NCBI GenBank assembly: GCA_963776505.1
Contig: CAVZNH010000076.1
Coordinates: 59,687 to 123,686 of the forward strand
From: JAMXLO01 sp963776505
GTDB lineage: Bacteria > Pseudomonadota > Alphaproteobacteria > Acetobacterales > Acetobacteraceae
Direction of reading: 5' to 3'
Length of the DNA: 64,000 nt
A program made the translations under genes and the position numbers. Shown here piece by piece: positions 9,509 to 20,068 of this stretch (its first letter is position 1; each line of letters opens with the position of its first letter). The notes under the pieces are model-generated. The model saw nothing but the letters and a program-made list of their open reading frames with translations. It was not told where the DNA came from and searched no databases.

Positions 9509-10462
9509 TCAGATTCGCGCGAAGATCGTCTCCCTGAACCGTTGCATGTTGGCGATTGTGGCTGTTTCGTCGTGGCCCTCCACCTCGACATCGATCGCCG
9601 TGACGCCGAGATCGCGCAGTGCGCGCAGGTCGGCGACGATATCGCTGTCGCTGCCGGAGAACAGCCGCCGTTCGCCATCGGACGCAACCGGCGCCACCGC
9701 ATCGCCGTAGCGCTTCACGCGATACACCACCGACACGCTGGCGGGATCGCGCCCGGCTTCCGCGACCAGCTTGCGCAGGCGCGCAATGCCGGCCGCGAGG
9801 CGTGGCAGCGTGTCCAGCAGATGCCTCTTGTTGGAGCCGATCGGATACCACGCATCGCCAAATCGGGCCGCGCGCCGCAGCGACGGTCCGCTCTCGCCGC
9901 CGACCCAGATGGGCGGATGCGGCTGCTGCACCGGACGCGGCAGGAAGATCAGGTCGGCGAATTTCGTGTAGTGGCCATCGAACCGCGCATGTTCCTGCGT
10001 CCACAGCGCGCGGAACGCTTCGAGATACTCGTCGGTCACCGCGCCGCGTTCGGCGAAGGGCGTGGTCACGACCGCATCGAACTCCGCCTTCAGCCAGCCG
10101 GCGCCGATGCCGATGACCAGGCGGCCTTCGGATAGCACGTCGATGGTCGACAGCATCTTCGCCGCGAGCACCGCCGGCCGATGCGGCACGACCAGCACCG
10201 CGAGCACCAGCCGGATGCGCGAGGTCTTGGCGGCGATGAACGCAGTGGCGGTGAGCAACTCATGCCGCTCGGTCGGCGTGTTCGACATGAACTCGCCGGA
10301 TTCGGAATATGGATAGCCGGGCACGCTGACGTCGGGCAACACGACGTGGTCGGTCAGCGTCAGGTAGTCGTAGCCCATTGCCTCGCCTTGCTGCGCGATG
10401 CGGGCGAAGCTGCGCGCCGCCGAGGTGGGGCCGCTGATCGGCAGGTTGAAACCAAGCTGCAT
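9509..10462 (-). CDS. LLM class oxidoreductase, probably F420-dependent
   Basis: The 317-residue luciferase-like protein starts MQLGFNLPISGP after an AGGAG ribosome site. Family features are YDYLTLTDHV near residue 33, RLVLAVLVVPHR, GRLVIGIGAGWLKAEFDA and PIWVGGESGPSLRRAA. The pattern matches TIGR-type F420-dependent LLM proteins with a conserved VGIG-G-W core. It lies between the broken cdh gene and the P-loop kinase gene, with 13-15 base gaps, in the same minus-strand operon as the second LLM gene. Substrate and cofactor cannot be assigned with certainty. Confidence 0.85.
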   Translation of the reverse strand: MQLGFNLPISGPTSAARSFARIAQQGEAMGYDYLTLTDHVVLPDVSVPGYPYSESGEFMSNTPTERHELLTATAFIAAKTSRIRLVLAVLVVPHRPAVLAAKMLSTIDVLSEGRLVIGIGAGWLKAEFDAVVTTPFAERGAVTDEYLEAFRALWTQEHARFDGHYTKFADLIFLPRPVQQPHPPIWVGGESGPSLRRAARFGDAWYPIGSNKRHLLDTLPRLAAGIARLRKLVAEAGRDPASVSVVYRVKRYGDAVAPVASDGERRLFSGSDSDIVADLRALRDLGVTAIDVEVEGHDETATIANMQRFRETIFARI

Positions 10463-10477
10463 GACGGTCTCCTGGTG

Positions 10478-11219
10478 TCAGCGCGCCGCGACGGTTGCCG
10501 CGGCGCACGCGTGATCCTGCAATTGTTCGCCTGCGCCCCAGTTGCCGGTGGCGGGATCGGCATGTCCGGCGAGCAGCACGAAACCGGACATCGCACCGAC
10601 CAGGACGAGCGTGTAGTGGCCCATATCGGCGCGCGCGCCTGGATGCCGTCGGCGAGCAGGTCGAATGGATTGACGCCGCCGAGTTCCGGCTGCATCAAGT
10701 CGCATTGCCATATACTCGTGACCCAGCAAGCGGCACCGGAAATTTCGACCACTGCGTGCCGATGGCGGATGCGTGCTCGCGCAGGGCAGCGATCACATCG
10801 AGCCGCATGCAGTCGACATGTATGTGCAACTGGTTCTGCGTGCGCCCGCTGATCGAATTGATCGCCAGTCCGATGACATCGCGGGGCAGGGGGTGGCCTG
10901 CGCCGATCCTCGACATAGCGACGCGCCTGCCAGGCGTCTTCCCAGTAGTTGGGCGCGTTCGGTGCAAGAATCGCGGGGCTTTCGATGCCACTGACCCGCC
11001 TGGTCGGGATCAGCAGGAACTGCGTCTTGCCGACGATATCCTTCAGCACGGCGTAACCGCCGGTCAGATCGACCTGCTCGCAGGGCTTGGGCGAGTGGTT
11101 GCTGCTTCTCATCCGGAACGCATTGCTCACCCACGATCTGCCACAGCGCATTGGCATCCGCCGCCGCGGCACGCGGTGTTTGCAGCAGGAGGAAGGCGGC
11201 GAGGATCGCGGCAATGCTC
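10478..11219 (-). pseudogene. cdh: CDP-diacylglycerol diphosphatase (Cdh), multiply frameshifted
   Basis: Fragments in three frames assemble into a Cdh-like protein in the right order: an N-terminal export signal (AAILAAFLLLQTPRAAAA), LWQIVGEQCVP, GGYAVLKDIVGKTQFLLIPTRRVSGIES, NYWEDAWQARRYV, then the HIT-like active-site segment INSISGRTQNQLHIHVDC, followed by MGHYTLVLVGAMSGFVLLA. These match the known motif order of E. coli Cdh, which cleaves CDP-diacylglycerol to phosphatidate and CMP at the membrane. Frame changes lie near 11090, 10910, 10720 and twice in 10620-10690. No clear ATG precedes the signal; the frame runs in from the gamma-glutamyltransferase gene through a palindromic repeat. 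Almost certainly non-functional as read. Confidence 0.75.
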
Positions 11220-11312
11220 CCGCCCCCCAACCCCCTCCCGCGAGGGGAGGGGGAGAAGGGCCGACAGGATGCTCCCCTCCCCTTCGGAGGGGGTTGGGGG
11301 GAGGGGCGCACC
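11213..11312. repeat. GC-rich double-hairpin palindromic repeat between ggt-like and cdh genes
   Basis: Two adjacent hairpins are seen: CCCCCTCCCGCGAGGGGAGG near 11228-11250 and a second with CTCCCCTCCCCTTCGGAGGG near 11272-11295, ending in TTGGGGGGAGGGG. All six frames through it are poor in stops, so the gamma-glutamyltransferase frame continues uninterrupted into the cdh signal peptide. A shorter relative sits inside mnmE at 4770-4811. This looks like a dispersed palindromic element that removed the original stop/start junction. Confidence 0.7.
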
Positions 11313-13048
11313 CCGCGCACACCACCAGGCCGACGCACATCCGCGCCGCCCTCCATCATGCCGCTTTCTAAATCCTTGACGACGGCGCACACGCAGCCGG
11401 CCTTCCATTCCCACTCGCGCCACCAGTTCACGCTGTGCCCCATGCGATCGAGCGCCGCCGCTGTCTCATCGCTGAACCGCCGTTCCATGCTCATGCGTCC
11501 CGGCGTGTAGTTATGCGGATCGGACGAACCGGGGAAGCTGGACGAGGCGAAGCGCGGCTGCTCGATCGCCTGTTGCGGCGTCATGTCGAACGCCACCATG
11601 TTGAGGAACACCTGAAGCATCGCCTGTGGCTGCACATCATTTCCCGGTGAACCGAACGGCATGATCCATTTGCCGTCACGCATCGCGATCGATGGGTTGG
11701 GCGTGAGCCTCGGCCGCTTGCCAGGTGCCAGGCACGCGGGATGCGCGGGGTCAGTCCAGGACTGCATGCCGCGCGACGAAGGTGCGAGGCCCGTACCTGG
11801 GATCACCGGCCCGTTGATCGCGCCATCGCTTGGCGTGGCGGAGAAGCAGTTGCCATGGCGATCGACCACGCAGACATACGACGTATCCGGGTCGCCCTCG
11901 ACATATTCACGATCCGCCTTCGCTGCGACAGACATGCGCGCGGTGATGCCAAGCTCCTGCGCTGTGCCGGCCGGTGGCATTTCCGGGCAGGCTTGGTCCG
12001 GCTTGATCAGCGCGCGCCGTCGCGCGGCGTAGGCGTCGCTCAGCAGCGCGTCGATCGGCACATCGACGAATTTCGGATCGCCGTAATAGGCGTGGCGATC
12101 GGCGAAGGCGAGCTTCAGCGCCTCTACAAGCGTATGGATATAGGCAGGCGTGTTGTGGCCGAGCGACTTCAGGTCGATGCGGTCGAGGATCTTCAACGTC
12201 TGCAGCAGCACCGGCCCCTGGCACCACGGCCGGCAACCGAACACCGTCACGTCACCGAAGCGCACGTTCAGCGGCGTCTCGACATCGACGCGGAATTCCG
12301 CCAGGTCATCCTCGCGCAGCCAGCCGTCATTCGCCTTGTGATAGGCGACGATCTTCTGCGCTATGTCGCCGCGATAGAAAGCACTGCGCGCCGCTGCCAG
12401 TCCCGCCGCGCGGCCGCCCTTGCGCGACGCAGCTGCTTCCTCATCCGCCATGTACTGGATGGAGTTCGCCAGATCGGTCTGGAAAAATCGTGTGCCCGGC
12501 TGCGGCACTTCGCCATCGGGCATGTAGATCGCGGCGTTCTGCGGATAGCGGCGGATCGTTTCGGCGGCCTCCGTCATCACCTCATGTGAAATCGACTGCA
12601 AGCCGAAACCCTCGCGGCCAAAACGGATCGCCGCCGCGGCAACCTCGGCGAAGCTCATCGTGCCGTAGCGTTCCAGCGCAGTGATCCATGCGTCAGGTGC
12701 GGCGGGAACCACGGTGCGCTTGATGTTGGACAGGATGCGGCCGCCCTGATGCTCGCGAAACCACGCGGCACTCGCCAGCTTCGGCCAAGGGCCGAGGCCG
12801 CTGATCGACACCGTCTCGCCTGTTTCGGCGAGGTGGATCATGATCGGCGCCACGCCAGCGAAGTGCACGTATTCGCATTGCAGCACGCCCAGTGCGATGC
12901 CGCCCGCGACGCCAGCATCGATCGCATTGCCGCCGGCTTCCAGGATTTCGAACCCCACCTGCGCGGCGAGATAGTTGGCGGATGAAACCATGTGCCGCGT
13001 GCCGATGATGCGCGGATGGTGGGTGGGCATGCGATGCTGGTCGGCCAT
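11308..13048 (-). CDS. Gamma-glutamyltransferase family protein
   Basis: An Ntn-hydrolase of the gamma-glutamyltranspeptidase family, about 575 residues, starting MADQHRMPTHHPRIIGTRHM. The N-terminal half has SSANYLAAQVGFEILEAGGNAIDA. The autocatalytic Thr is in GDPDTSYVCVVD, followed by NCFSATPSD, and the small subunit contains PRLTPNPSIAMRDGK and PFGSPGNDVQPQ. No signal peptide is seen. The expected end is near EGGADVRRPGG (about 11320), but no stop occurs before the palindromic repeat; the literal frame remains open to 10793, inside cdh. It starts two bases after the stop of the solute-binding protein gene, so both probably handle a peptide-like substrate. Confidence 0.85.
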
Positions 13049-13050
13049 CT

Positions 13051-14621
13051 TCAGTCTCCCTTCTGCGGCAGGACATCGGCGGCACGGATGCGGCCGTCGA
13101 TGCGCGGCGTGTGGCGGATCTTGCGCGTCATTGCCTCGATGTTGAACTGGTGGTGCAGCGGCACCAGCGCATAGTCGCGAAAGGCGATGTCGGTCGCCTT
13201 GATCAGCAATGCCTCGCGCGCGTTACGGTCGAGCGTCACCAGCGCCTGATCGAGCGTCGCGTCGAACGCCGGATTGCTGTAGACGCCACGGTTGAACGCG
13301 CCTCGGCCGCGAGCGGCGTCCGGCGTTTCGAGCTGACTGATCAGCATGAGCGACGGCTCGGGCGTATCGATCGTCCAGAAATAGGTGAACAGGCTGAACT
13401 CGTGCCGGTTCGCGCGCGGCACCCAGACGGCGTGCGGCATCACCTCCGGCGTGGTGGCGATGCCGACACGCGTCAGCATCTGCGCCACGGTCTGGCAGAT
13501 CGTCGCGTCGTTGACGAAGCGGTCGTTCTGGCAGGCGACGCCGAGTTTGAAACCATTGGGATAACCGGCCGCGGCCAGGAGCTTCCTGGCCTGCTGTGGA
13601 TCGAAATGTATGGACGGCAGTGCGGGATCATAGCCGTACTGCCCGGGTTTCATGTACTGGTTATCCGGATCGGACTGCCCGTTCATGATCCGGTCGCGAA
13701 TCGCGGCGCGGTCGATCGCCAGGCTCACCGCCTCGCGCACGCGGCGGTCGCGGAACGGATTGGTTGCCAACGGTTTGTCGTCGTTGTCGGTGATCGTCGG
13801 CGACGAATGGTCCTGCACGTCGAACACGAAGCCGACGAGGTCGTCGGACAGGCCTGAGGCAACAGTGAAGCGTGCATCGTCCTTCACACGCGAAAAATCC
13901 TGCACCGAGACCTGGTCGATCAGATCGACATCGCCCGCCAGCAACGCCGCCAATCGCGAAGCCGGATTCTTGATGTAGCGGATCGTCACATTGTCCCACG
14001 CGGGACGCCCGCCCCACCAGGACTCGTTGCGTGCCAGCACGACCTTGTCGCCGCGGGCCCAGGAGACGAAGCGGAACGGGCCGGTGCCGATCGCCGCCTT
14101 GCCGCTGTTGTAGTCGGGGGTGCCGGCGCCTTCGCCGTGGCGGCGCGAGACGATGCCGATGGCGGAGAGATATTCCGGCGCGAGCGGGAAGGGGCCTTTG
14201 GTGTGGAAGCGCACGGTCAGCGGATCGACCACCTCGACGCGCGCGATCGGCTTCACGTATTCCGACATGTCGGTGACGGTGGTGGGCACGTTCGGCACGC
14301 GCTCGATGGTGAAGGCGACGTCGTCCGCGGTCAGGGGCGCGCCGTCGGAGAAGGTGACGTTCGGACGCAGTTTGAATTCCCAGGTGGTATCGTCGATCAG
14401 GCGCCAGGAAACGGCGAGATCTGCGGTCAGGTGGTCCTGGGCGTCGGTCGAGGTGAGCGCCTCGAACAGGTTCGGCATCAGGCCCTTGTTGCCGCCGAAA
14501 TTGTGATAGTGCGGGTCGATCGAGTCGGGCTCGACCGCCACGCCCAGGCGGAGATCGGCAGCGGAAGCGGGGGCAGGGAGGGCGAAATCGCCAACAGCAG
14601 GAATACGATGCCCCGTCGCAT
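13051..14621 (-). pseudogene. ABC transporter substrate-binding protein, family 5 (peptide/nickel type), frameshift in signal peptide
   Basis: The mature part (from about 14541) is a full-length family-5 solute-binding protein: LGVAVEPDSIDPHYHN, WEFKLRPNVTFSDGAPLTADDV, GTGPFRFVSW, NPFRDRRVREAVSLAIDR and FDPQQARKLLAAAGYP. The ATG at 14621 begins a typical export signal (MRRGIVFLLLA), but a frame change near 14590 separates it from LPAPASAADLRLG. As read, the binding domain would be made only from an internal start and would stay in the cytoplasm. First gene of the seven-gene minus-strand operon; no permease or ATPase gene is nearby. Confidence 0.8.
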
Positions 14622-14777
14622 GCAGCGCTCTTGTCAGTGTCCGGAATGGCAGCCTGTGCCGCGGCGCACCGTTGCGTCAAATCATGACGGCGGCGTCCCC
14701 AGACCGGAAATTGGCACCGGCAGGTAATCTGCGGTAGAATCGGGCTCCGTCAGTTCAGGTAGCGGAGGGGAGCTACC

Positions 14778-15446
14778 ATGGATCAGAGAAACGGACACAA
14801 CGCGATCACCCGGCGCCTGCTGTTGGCTGGTGCGGCGACGGCGTTGGACGCTTCGCTTACGCGGGGCTGCCCGTACCGTCGAATGACAAGCTGGCCTTCA
14901 GGTTGATGCGTCATGGCGCGCCGATCGGCACCCACACGATGAACTTCCACCGGGATGGCGACGCGCTCACCGTCGACATCGCCGTTGATGTGCTGGTGAA
15001 GTTCGGCCCGATTCCGTTCGTCCGCTACACCCATCGCAATCAGGAGACTTGGCGGCGCGACCGGCTGGTGGGGTTCGCGTCCCAGACCTATCGCAACGGC
15101 ACGAAGATGCACGTGCCGGCGCGCGGATCGATACCGGTGTCGCGGTGGATGGCAGCGGAACCTCGCCATACATCGCGCCGGACAATGCGTTGCCGACGAC
15201 GCACTGGAACTCGCGCATGCTGCGTGGGCCGATGATCGGCACGCAGGACGGCATGTCTGGTTCACCCCCGTGTCTATCGAGCCTGACGAGCGGATAAGGC
15301 TGGCATCAGGCGAGGAGATACCGGCGAAGCACTATAGGCTGAGCGGCGATCTCAACCTCGAACTCTGGTACGATCACAACGACACGTGGGCGAGCATGCG
15401 CTTCACCGTCGACGATGGCTCGGTGATCACTTACGAGCGACTGTAA
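14778..15446 (+). pseudogene. DUF6134 family protein with Tat-like signal, frameshifted
   Basis: The ATG at 14778 follows GGAGGGGAG. The N-terminus has a twin-arginine-like leader (ITRRLLLAGAATAL). After a frame change near 14855 the DUF6134 core follows: KLAFRLMRHGAPIGTHTMNF, FVRYTHRNQETWRRDRLVG. Two further shifts near 15115 and 15255 lead to the C-terminal ELWYDHNDTWASMRFTVDDG and the stop at 15446. The family is exported and of unknown function. A much more decayed relative with a similar leader region lies at 16726-17540, on the other side of the Rieske gene. Confidence 0.65.
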
Positions 15447-15451
15447 AGCCA

Positions 15452-16493
15452 CTACTCCGCCGCCAGTGCCTGCCGCCCTTCCTCGGCCAGCAGTCGCTCC
15501 ATGGTGCGGCGCATGTGCAGTCGTACCGAGTCGCTGGCGATGTCCACCAGGCCGCCTCACCAAGCTCGCTCAGCCGCGCCTGCTGCGCCTCGACCACCGT
15601 CTTGTCCTCAAGGAACGCGGCGGCGACCTGCTCGAAGAATTGTTCCGTCGCCGCCGGCTCGTCTTGGCGGAAGCCGTTCGCGGCCGACCAGAAGTAGAAG
15701 CACGAGGTCTCGGTCTCCGGCGTCAGGGCATGATACAGCCGGAACGCCAGCTTGCTGTCGGACGTGTCGCCGTCGCGATATCCGCCGGCATCGGCCGCGC
15801 CGGTCCATTGCAGCACCGAACCGGGTGCGACGAACTCGAAGCGCTGGCAGCGGTCGATGCGTCCCTGGAAACCAACCGCCTTCACATAGGTCGGCGGCGG
15901 CAGCGAGTTCAGCATCCAGCGGGTGAATTTCACGCCGAGCGGCGTGCGCTCGGTTTCCATCTTCGCCTCGACATGCGGCGACGGGTTGCCGCCGATGGTC
16001 GAGGTGTGAACGTAGCCGAGATGCGTCAGGTCCATCAGGTTATCGACCATCAGCATGGCGGCCGCCTTGATGGGATACATCGTGTGCTTGTGCGGCCAGT
16101 TGACCGCGTCGTTGTGGTACGGCCAGGGCACGATCTTCCCCGGATCGGCCTTCGCCGGATCGCCCATCCAAATCCAGACGAACGCGTCCTGCTCCACCAC
16201 GGGAAAACTGCGCACGCGGGTGCGGTCGACGATGCGGTCCTGGCCGGGGACGTGCACGCACATGCCCGAACGATCGAAGATCAGTCCGTGGTAGCCGCAT
16301 TGCAGGCCCTGCTCGACGACGGCGCCTATGTGCAGCGGAGCGCCGCGATGGCAGCACATGTCCAGCAGGGCGGCCGGGCGGTTCTGACGGTCGCGGTACA
16401 GCACGAGGGCTCGTTGCAGATCCGGCGGGCCAGCGGATCGGCGCTGACTTCATCGGCCCAGGCGGCGACATACCAGGCATTGCGGATGAACAT
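15452..16493 (-). pseudogene. Rieske non-heme iron oxygenase alpha subunit (VanA-like), frameshifted
   Basis: The N-terminus MFIRNAWYVAAWADEV is typical of single-component Rieske O-demethylases. The [2Fe-2S] ligands are visible as CCHRGAPLHIG and CGYHGLIF, 17 residues apart. The mononuclear iron site begins DNLMDLTHLGYVH. A frame change near 16415 separates the first 25 residues, and another near 15560 separates the last 33 (LVDIASDSVRLHMRRTMERL). Partners would be a ferredoxin-type reductase, which is not found here. The substrate is likely an aromatic ether or ring; this is inferred only from family membership. Confidence 0.75.
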
Positions 16494-16725
16494 CGGCGTG
16501 CCCCCTTGCGTTCGGTTAACAGGATGAAATCCCCGCGCCGCCCACAACGTCAAGTGGACGGGTGCGCGGACACAGGGAGACACAGCGATTGCAGCCCTGA
16601 GTTCCCAAATGCGATTGCCTAAGCACGGACGTGATCCTTGCACCCGGAGCCGGGACTTGCGCTCCGCCAGCGACCCGCGGTAGATCTGCGGCGCTGTCTG
16701 TTTGGGTAGCACGGAGGCGCCTACC

Positions 16726-17540
16726 ATGGACAGGAGGACGACATCGTGACTGGCTTGCGCTGACCGGGGCGTGCCGGTCCGCTGAGGCAGGCAAGGAACA
16801 AGCTGGTGGCTGCATCCGCCGGCCCTACGCCGTGCCCACGGTTGGCATCACCGAGCAGCCAGCATGGGCTAACCTTTAGGTTGGATAGCGCCACGGCCGT
16901 GCGGATCGGGAAACCCACATAGTGAGCTTCCGTAGGCGATGGTGACTCAACTCACCGTGCAGATCGCGGTTGACGTGCTGGTCACGCCTCGGTTTCGTCT
17001 GGACGATTCCCTCGTCCGTTATACCCATCGCAACCAGGAAACATGGCTCCATGACCGGCTGGTGGGGATCCAGATCCCGCGAGGACCGATCGCAATGGCC
17101 TGACGGGAAGATGTACGTGCAGAACGAGCTTTAGGGACATTCACAAGTTCGATATCTTGGCGATCGAAGGGCACTGCGACCTGCTCGATATGGCGCGCTA
17201 TGCCTGCTCGAAGACAGCAGGCACGCGGCCCGGCATCGGGCGTTGATTCCCAATTTGACATCACGGCAAGATCTGCCTCGGGGGCACGTGGCATCGCGCG
17301 ATGGTCGTGCCTGGTCCGATGACCTGGGACGGGCACGAGTGGCATGTCGATGCCACGTATGCCGAATGAAGCGGATGAACGCTCTGGCGTGCGCCGATCT
17401 CTGTCACGAAGCTAAGGACTTTGCCAAACTTCCAACTGATGGGAAGTTTGGGAGTAAATCGATGACGGCCTGCCAGAAGACCACGAGGGATGCGGTTCAC
17501 CGCCGACGATGGCTCGGTGATCACCTACTGAGACGCCTGT
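16726..17540 (+). pseudogene. Highly decayed second DUF6134 gene
   Basis: The leader region (GGTAGCACGGAGGCGCCTACCATGGA at the codon level) parallels the start of the gene at 14778. Inside, short segments correspond to its sibling: GATCGCGGTTGACGTGCTGG (about 16964), CGTTATACCCATCGCAACCA (about 17016), GACCGGCTGGTGGGG, and the 3' end TTCACCGCCGACGATGGCTC. These encode the same core pieces (YTHRNQETW, DRLVG, FTADDGSVITY) but are scattered over frames with many stops. It is a relic of a gene duplicate; the two copies flank the Rieske gene. Confidence 0.6.
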
Positions 17541-18772
17541 GAGATGGCAGAATTGCGGCGACGGCGGGAGGTGTCAGACTCGGCGTCCGCCGTACCGCAA
17601 GGGACAACGCGATCTGACCCAACATCGCGGAGCCCAGCAGCACGACCGCGACGGTGAACACCGAACCAGGCCGCCACACCTCGACGATGACGGTGCACAG
17701 CGCGCCGTACGCCATCTGGGTGAAGCCATACAGCCCGGAAGCCGCGCCGATGGCGTGAGGATTGACGCTGACCGCACCGCTCAACGCGAACGGGCTCGCC
17801 ATGCCGGCACCGACCATGAACACCACGATCGGGGCGATCACCGTCACCACGCTGAGCCAGCCGCCCAGATCCGCCAGCATGAAGCCCGCCGCTCCCGCGA
17901 TCGCGATAGAATTGGCCATGCGGAGCGCGATCTGCGCCCTGATCCGTCCGGCCAGCCGATTGGCCGACAGGCTGCCCGCCGCCACCCCCGCCATCAGCAG
18001 CAGGTAGTAGACGCCAACACGCTCGGTGGGCTGGTGCAGCAGATCCACCAGGATGAACGGCGATGCTGCCATGAACGCGTAGAACGACGTCGTGGTGCAC
18101 GCTCCGCCAAGCACATAGCCGCAGAACGCGCGTGAGCGGAACAGCCGCAACGAACCCAGCAGCAGCGACGCGCGCGAACTCGACTGCAGGGTTGGTCTCC
18201 GGCAGCAGCAGCACGGCGAAGCTAAGGGTCAACCCGCCGACGATCGCCAGCAGCGCGAAGGCGGCGCGCCAGCCGAACCAGGCGGTGGCATAGCCGCCGA
18301 GCACCGGCGCGATGGCGGGTGCGGCCGACATCACCAGGGTCAGCATGGCGAGCCGCGCCGCGGCCCGGTCCGGCGCCGCGGAATCGCGCACGATCGCGCG
18401 GCCCAGCACCAGCCCGGCGCATGCGCCGATCGACTGCAGGATCCGCGCGACCACCAGGGTCCAGGCATTCGGCGCGACGCTCGTGGCGATCCCGGCCAGC
18501 GTGAACAGCGCGAGCCCCGCCAGCAGCACCGGCCGCCGGCCGAACTGGTCCGATATCGGCCCATACAGCAACTGGCCGATCGCCAGACCAATCAGATACA
18601 GCGTGATGGTGAGCTGGATCGTCCCGGGCGAGACCCCCAGCGCTCGCGCCGTATCGGGCAGTGCCGGGATGATCAGGTGCATGCCCAGCGTGCCGCAGGC
18701 GGTGATCGCCACGATCAGCACGAAGGGCGCGCGGTCCCGTCTGCCGTAAGGCGGCGTTCTGTGCCACTCCAT
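17521..18772 (-). pseudogene. MFS transporter, Bcr/CflA drug-resistance type, frameshifted
   Basis: The start at 18772 (MEWHRTPPYGRRDRAPF) follows AGGAA. Twelve membrane segments are implied. The motif-A loop YGPISDQFGRRPVLLAGL lies after TM2 and RDSAAPDRAAARLAM after TM5, as in Bcr/CflA exporters. A frame change near 18165, in the central loop, splits the N- and C-terminal six-helix halves; the second half runs to 17521 with YYLLLMAGVAAGSLSANRLAGR. The family exports antibiotics and small amphiphiles. It is divergent from another broken MFS gene, with 26 bases between the starts. Confidence 0.75.
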
Positions 18773-18798
18773 GCTGCGTGTTTCCTCGGGGCCGGGCG

Positions 18799-20030
18799 AT
18801 GCCAAGCACGGATGCAAGCGCGCTGCCAACCACCGCGCGTGAGCGGCGGTGGAGCCTGGCGGCGGCGATCGCCTCGGTCACCGTGTTCGGCCTCAGCGTC
18901 GGTCAGGCCGCGCCGCTGCTGCCGCTGTGCTGGAACAGCGCGGCACCGACGTGGCGCTGAACGGGCTGAACGCCGGCGCGACGTTCATCGGCGTGATCAT
19001 CGGGCCGCTGCTGGCGCCACGCCTGGTCCAGCGGTTCGGCGTCCGCAACTTCCTGCTGGTCTGCTTCGTGCTCGACATCGCGCTGTTCCTGGCGATGAAG
19101 GTGTTCGACAGCATCAGGGCCTGGTTCGTGCTGCGCCCGCTGGGCATGGTGGGCTCGAGCATCTTCACGACCGGCGAGGCCTGGATCAATCAGCTCGCCG
19201 GCGACGCGGGCCGCGGCCGGATCATCGGGGTCTACTCGGCCGCGCTGTCGGCTGGGTTCGGCACCGGGCCGCTGATCCTGTCGCTGACCGGCATCGAAGG
19301 ATGGCCGCCGTTCCTGGTCAACGCCGCCATTTCCGCCCTGGCGATACTGCCGCTGTTCGGCGTCGGCAACGCCTCGGGCAGCTTCGGCCGGGAACGAGGC
19401 CCCAGTCCGCTCAGCATGTTCGCCCGCGCGCCGGTCATTGTCGGCGTCATCGCGGCGTTCGGTCTGTACGAATCGGCGCTGATGGCGCTGTTGCCGATCT
19501 GGGGCGTGCGCAACGGACTGACCGAGCGATGGGCGGCGGCGACACTGTCCGCTGTGTATTTCGGCGCGATCGCTTCCAGGTGCTGATCGGCTGGCTGTCG
19601 GATCGCGCGTCACGGCTGGCGGCGCTGCGGCTCTGCGGCGGGGTGGGCGTGATCGGGGCGGCGGCGCTGTGACGTGCCGCCCGCGCCGCCTCTCCTGTTC
19701 GGTCTGCTGTTCGTGTGGGGCGGCATCGCGTCGGGGATCTATCCGGTCGCGCTCAGCATGGCGGGCGACCGGTTCCACGGCGGCGACCTCGTCAGCGTCA
19801 ATGCCGCGATGATCATTGCCTACGGTCTGGGCGCACTGGTCGGCCCTCCGTTGGGAGGAGCGGCGATGGATCTGCGCAATCCGCAGGGGTTGCCGTGGCT
19901 GTTCGTCGCGCTGTTCGCCGGGCTTCTCGACCGCGGCTCTGCTGCCGGGCCCCATTCGCCGAGGGCTGGGACGGAAAACCTCGCTACGTCGGTGACGCCG
20001 CTCACATCTGATCCGCCATGTCCTGCATAG
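18799..20030 (+). pseudogene. MFS transporter (YcaD-like), frameshifted
   Basis: The first frame gives MPSTDASALPTTARERRWSL and TM1. After a shift near 18930 the second frame gives the main body: NGLNAGATFIGVIIGPLLAPRL, RPLGMVGSSIFTTGEAWINQ, YSAALSAGFGTGPL. A further shift near 19580 leads to LIGWLSDRASRLAALRL, and another near 19670 to PPLLFGLLFVWGGIASGIYP. The TGEAW motif is typical of the YcaD/YfkF-like MFS group. The 3' end is uncertain. No substrate can be proposed. Confidence 0.7.
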
Positions 20031-20068
20031 GCTGCTGACCGCACGGGTGGCGGCCATGGGAGGGGGCG

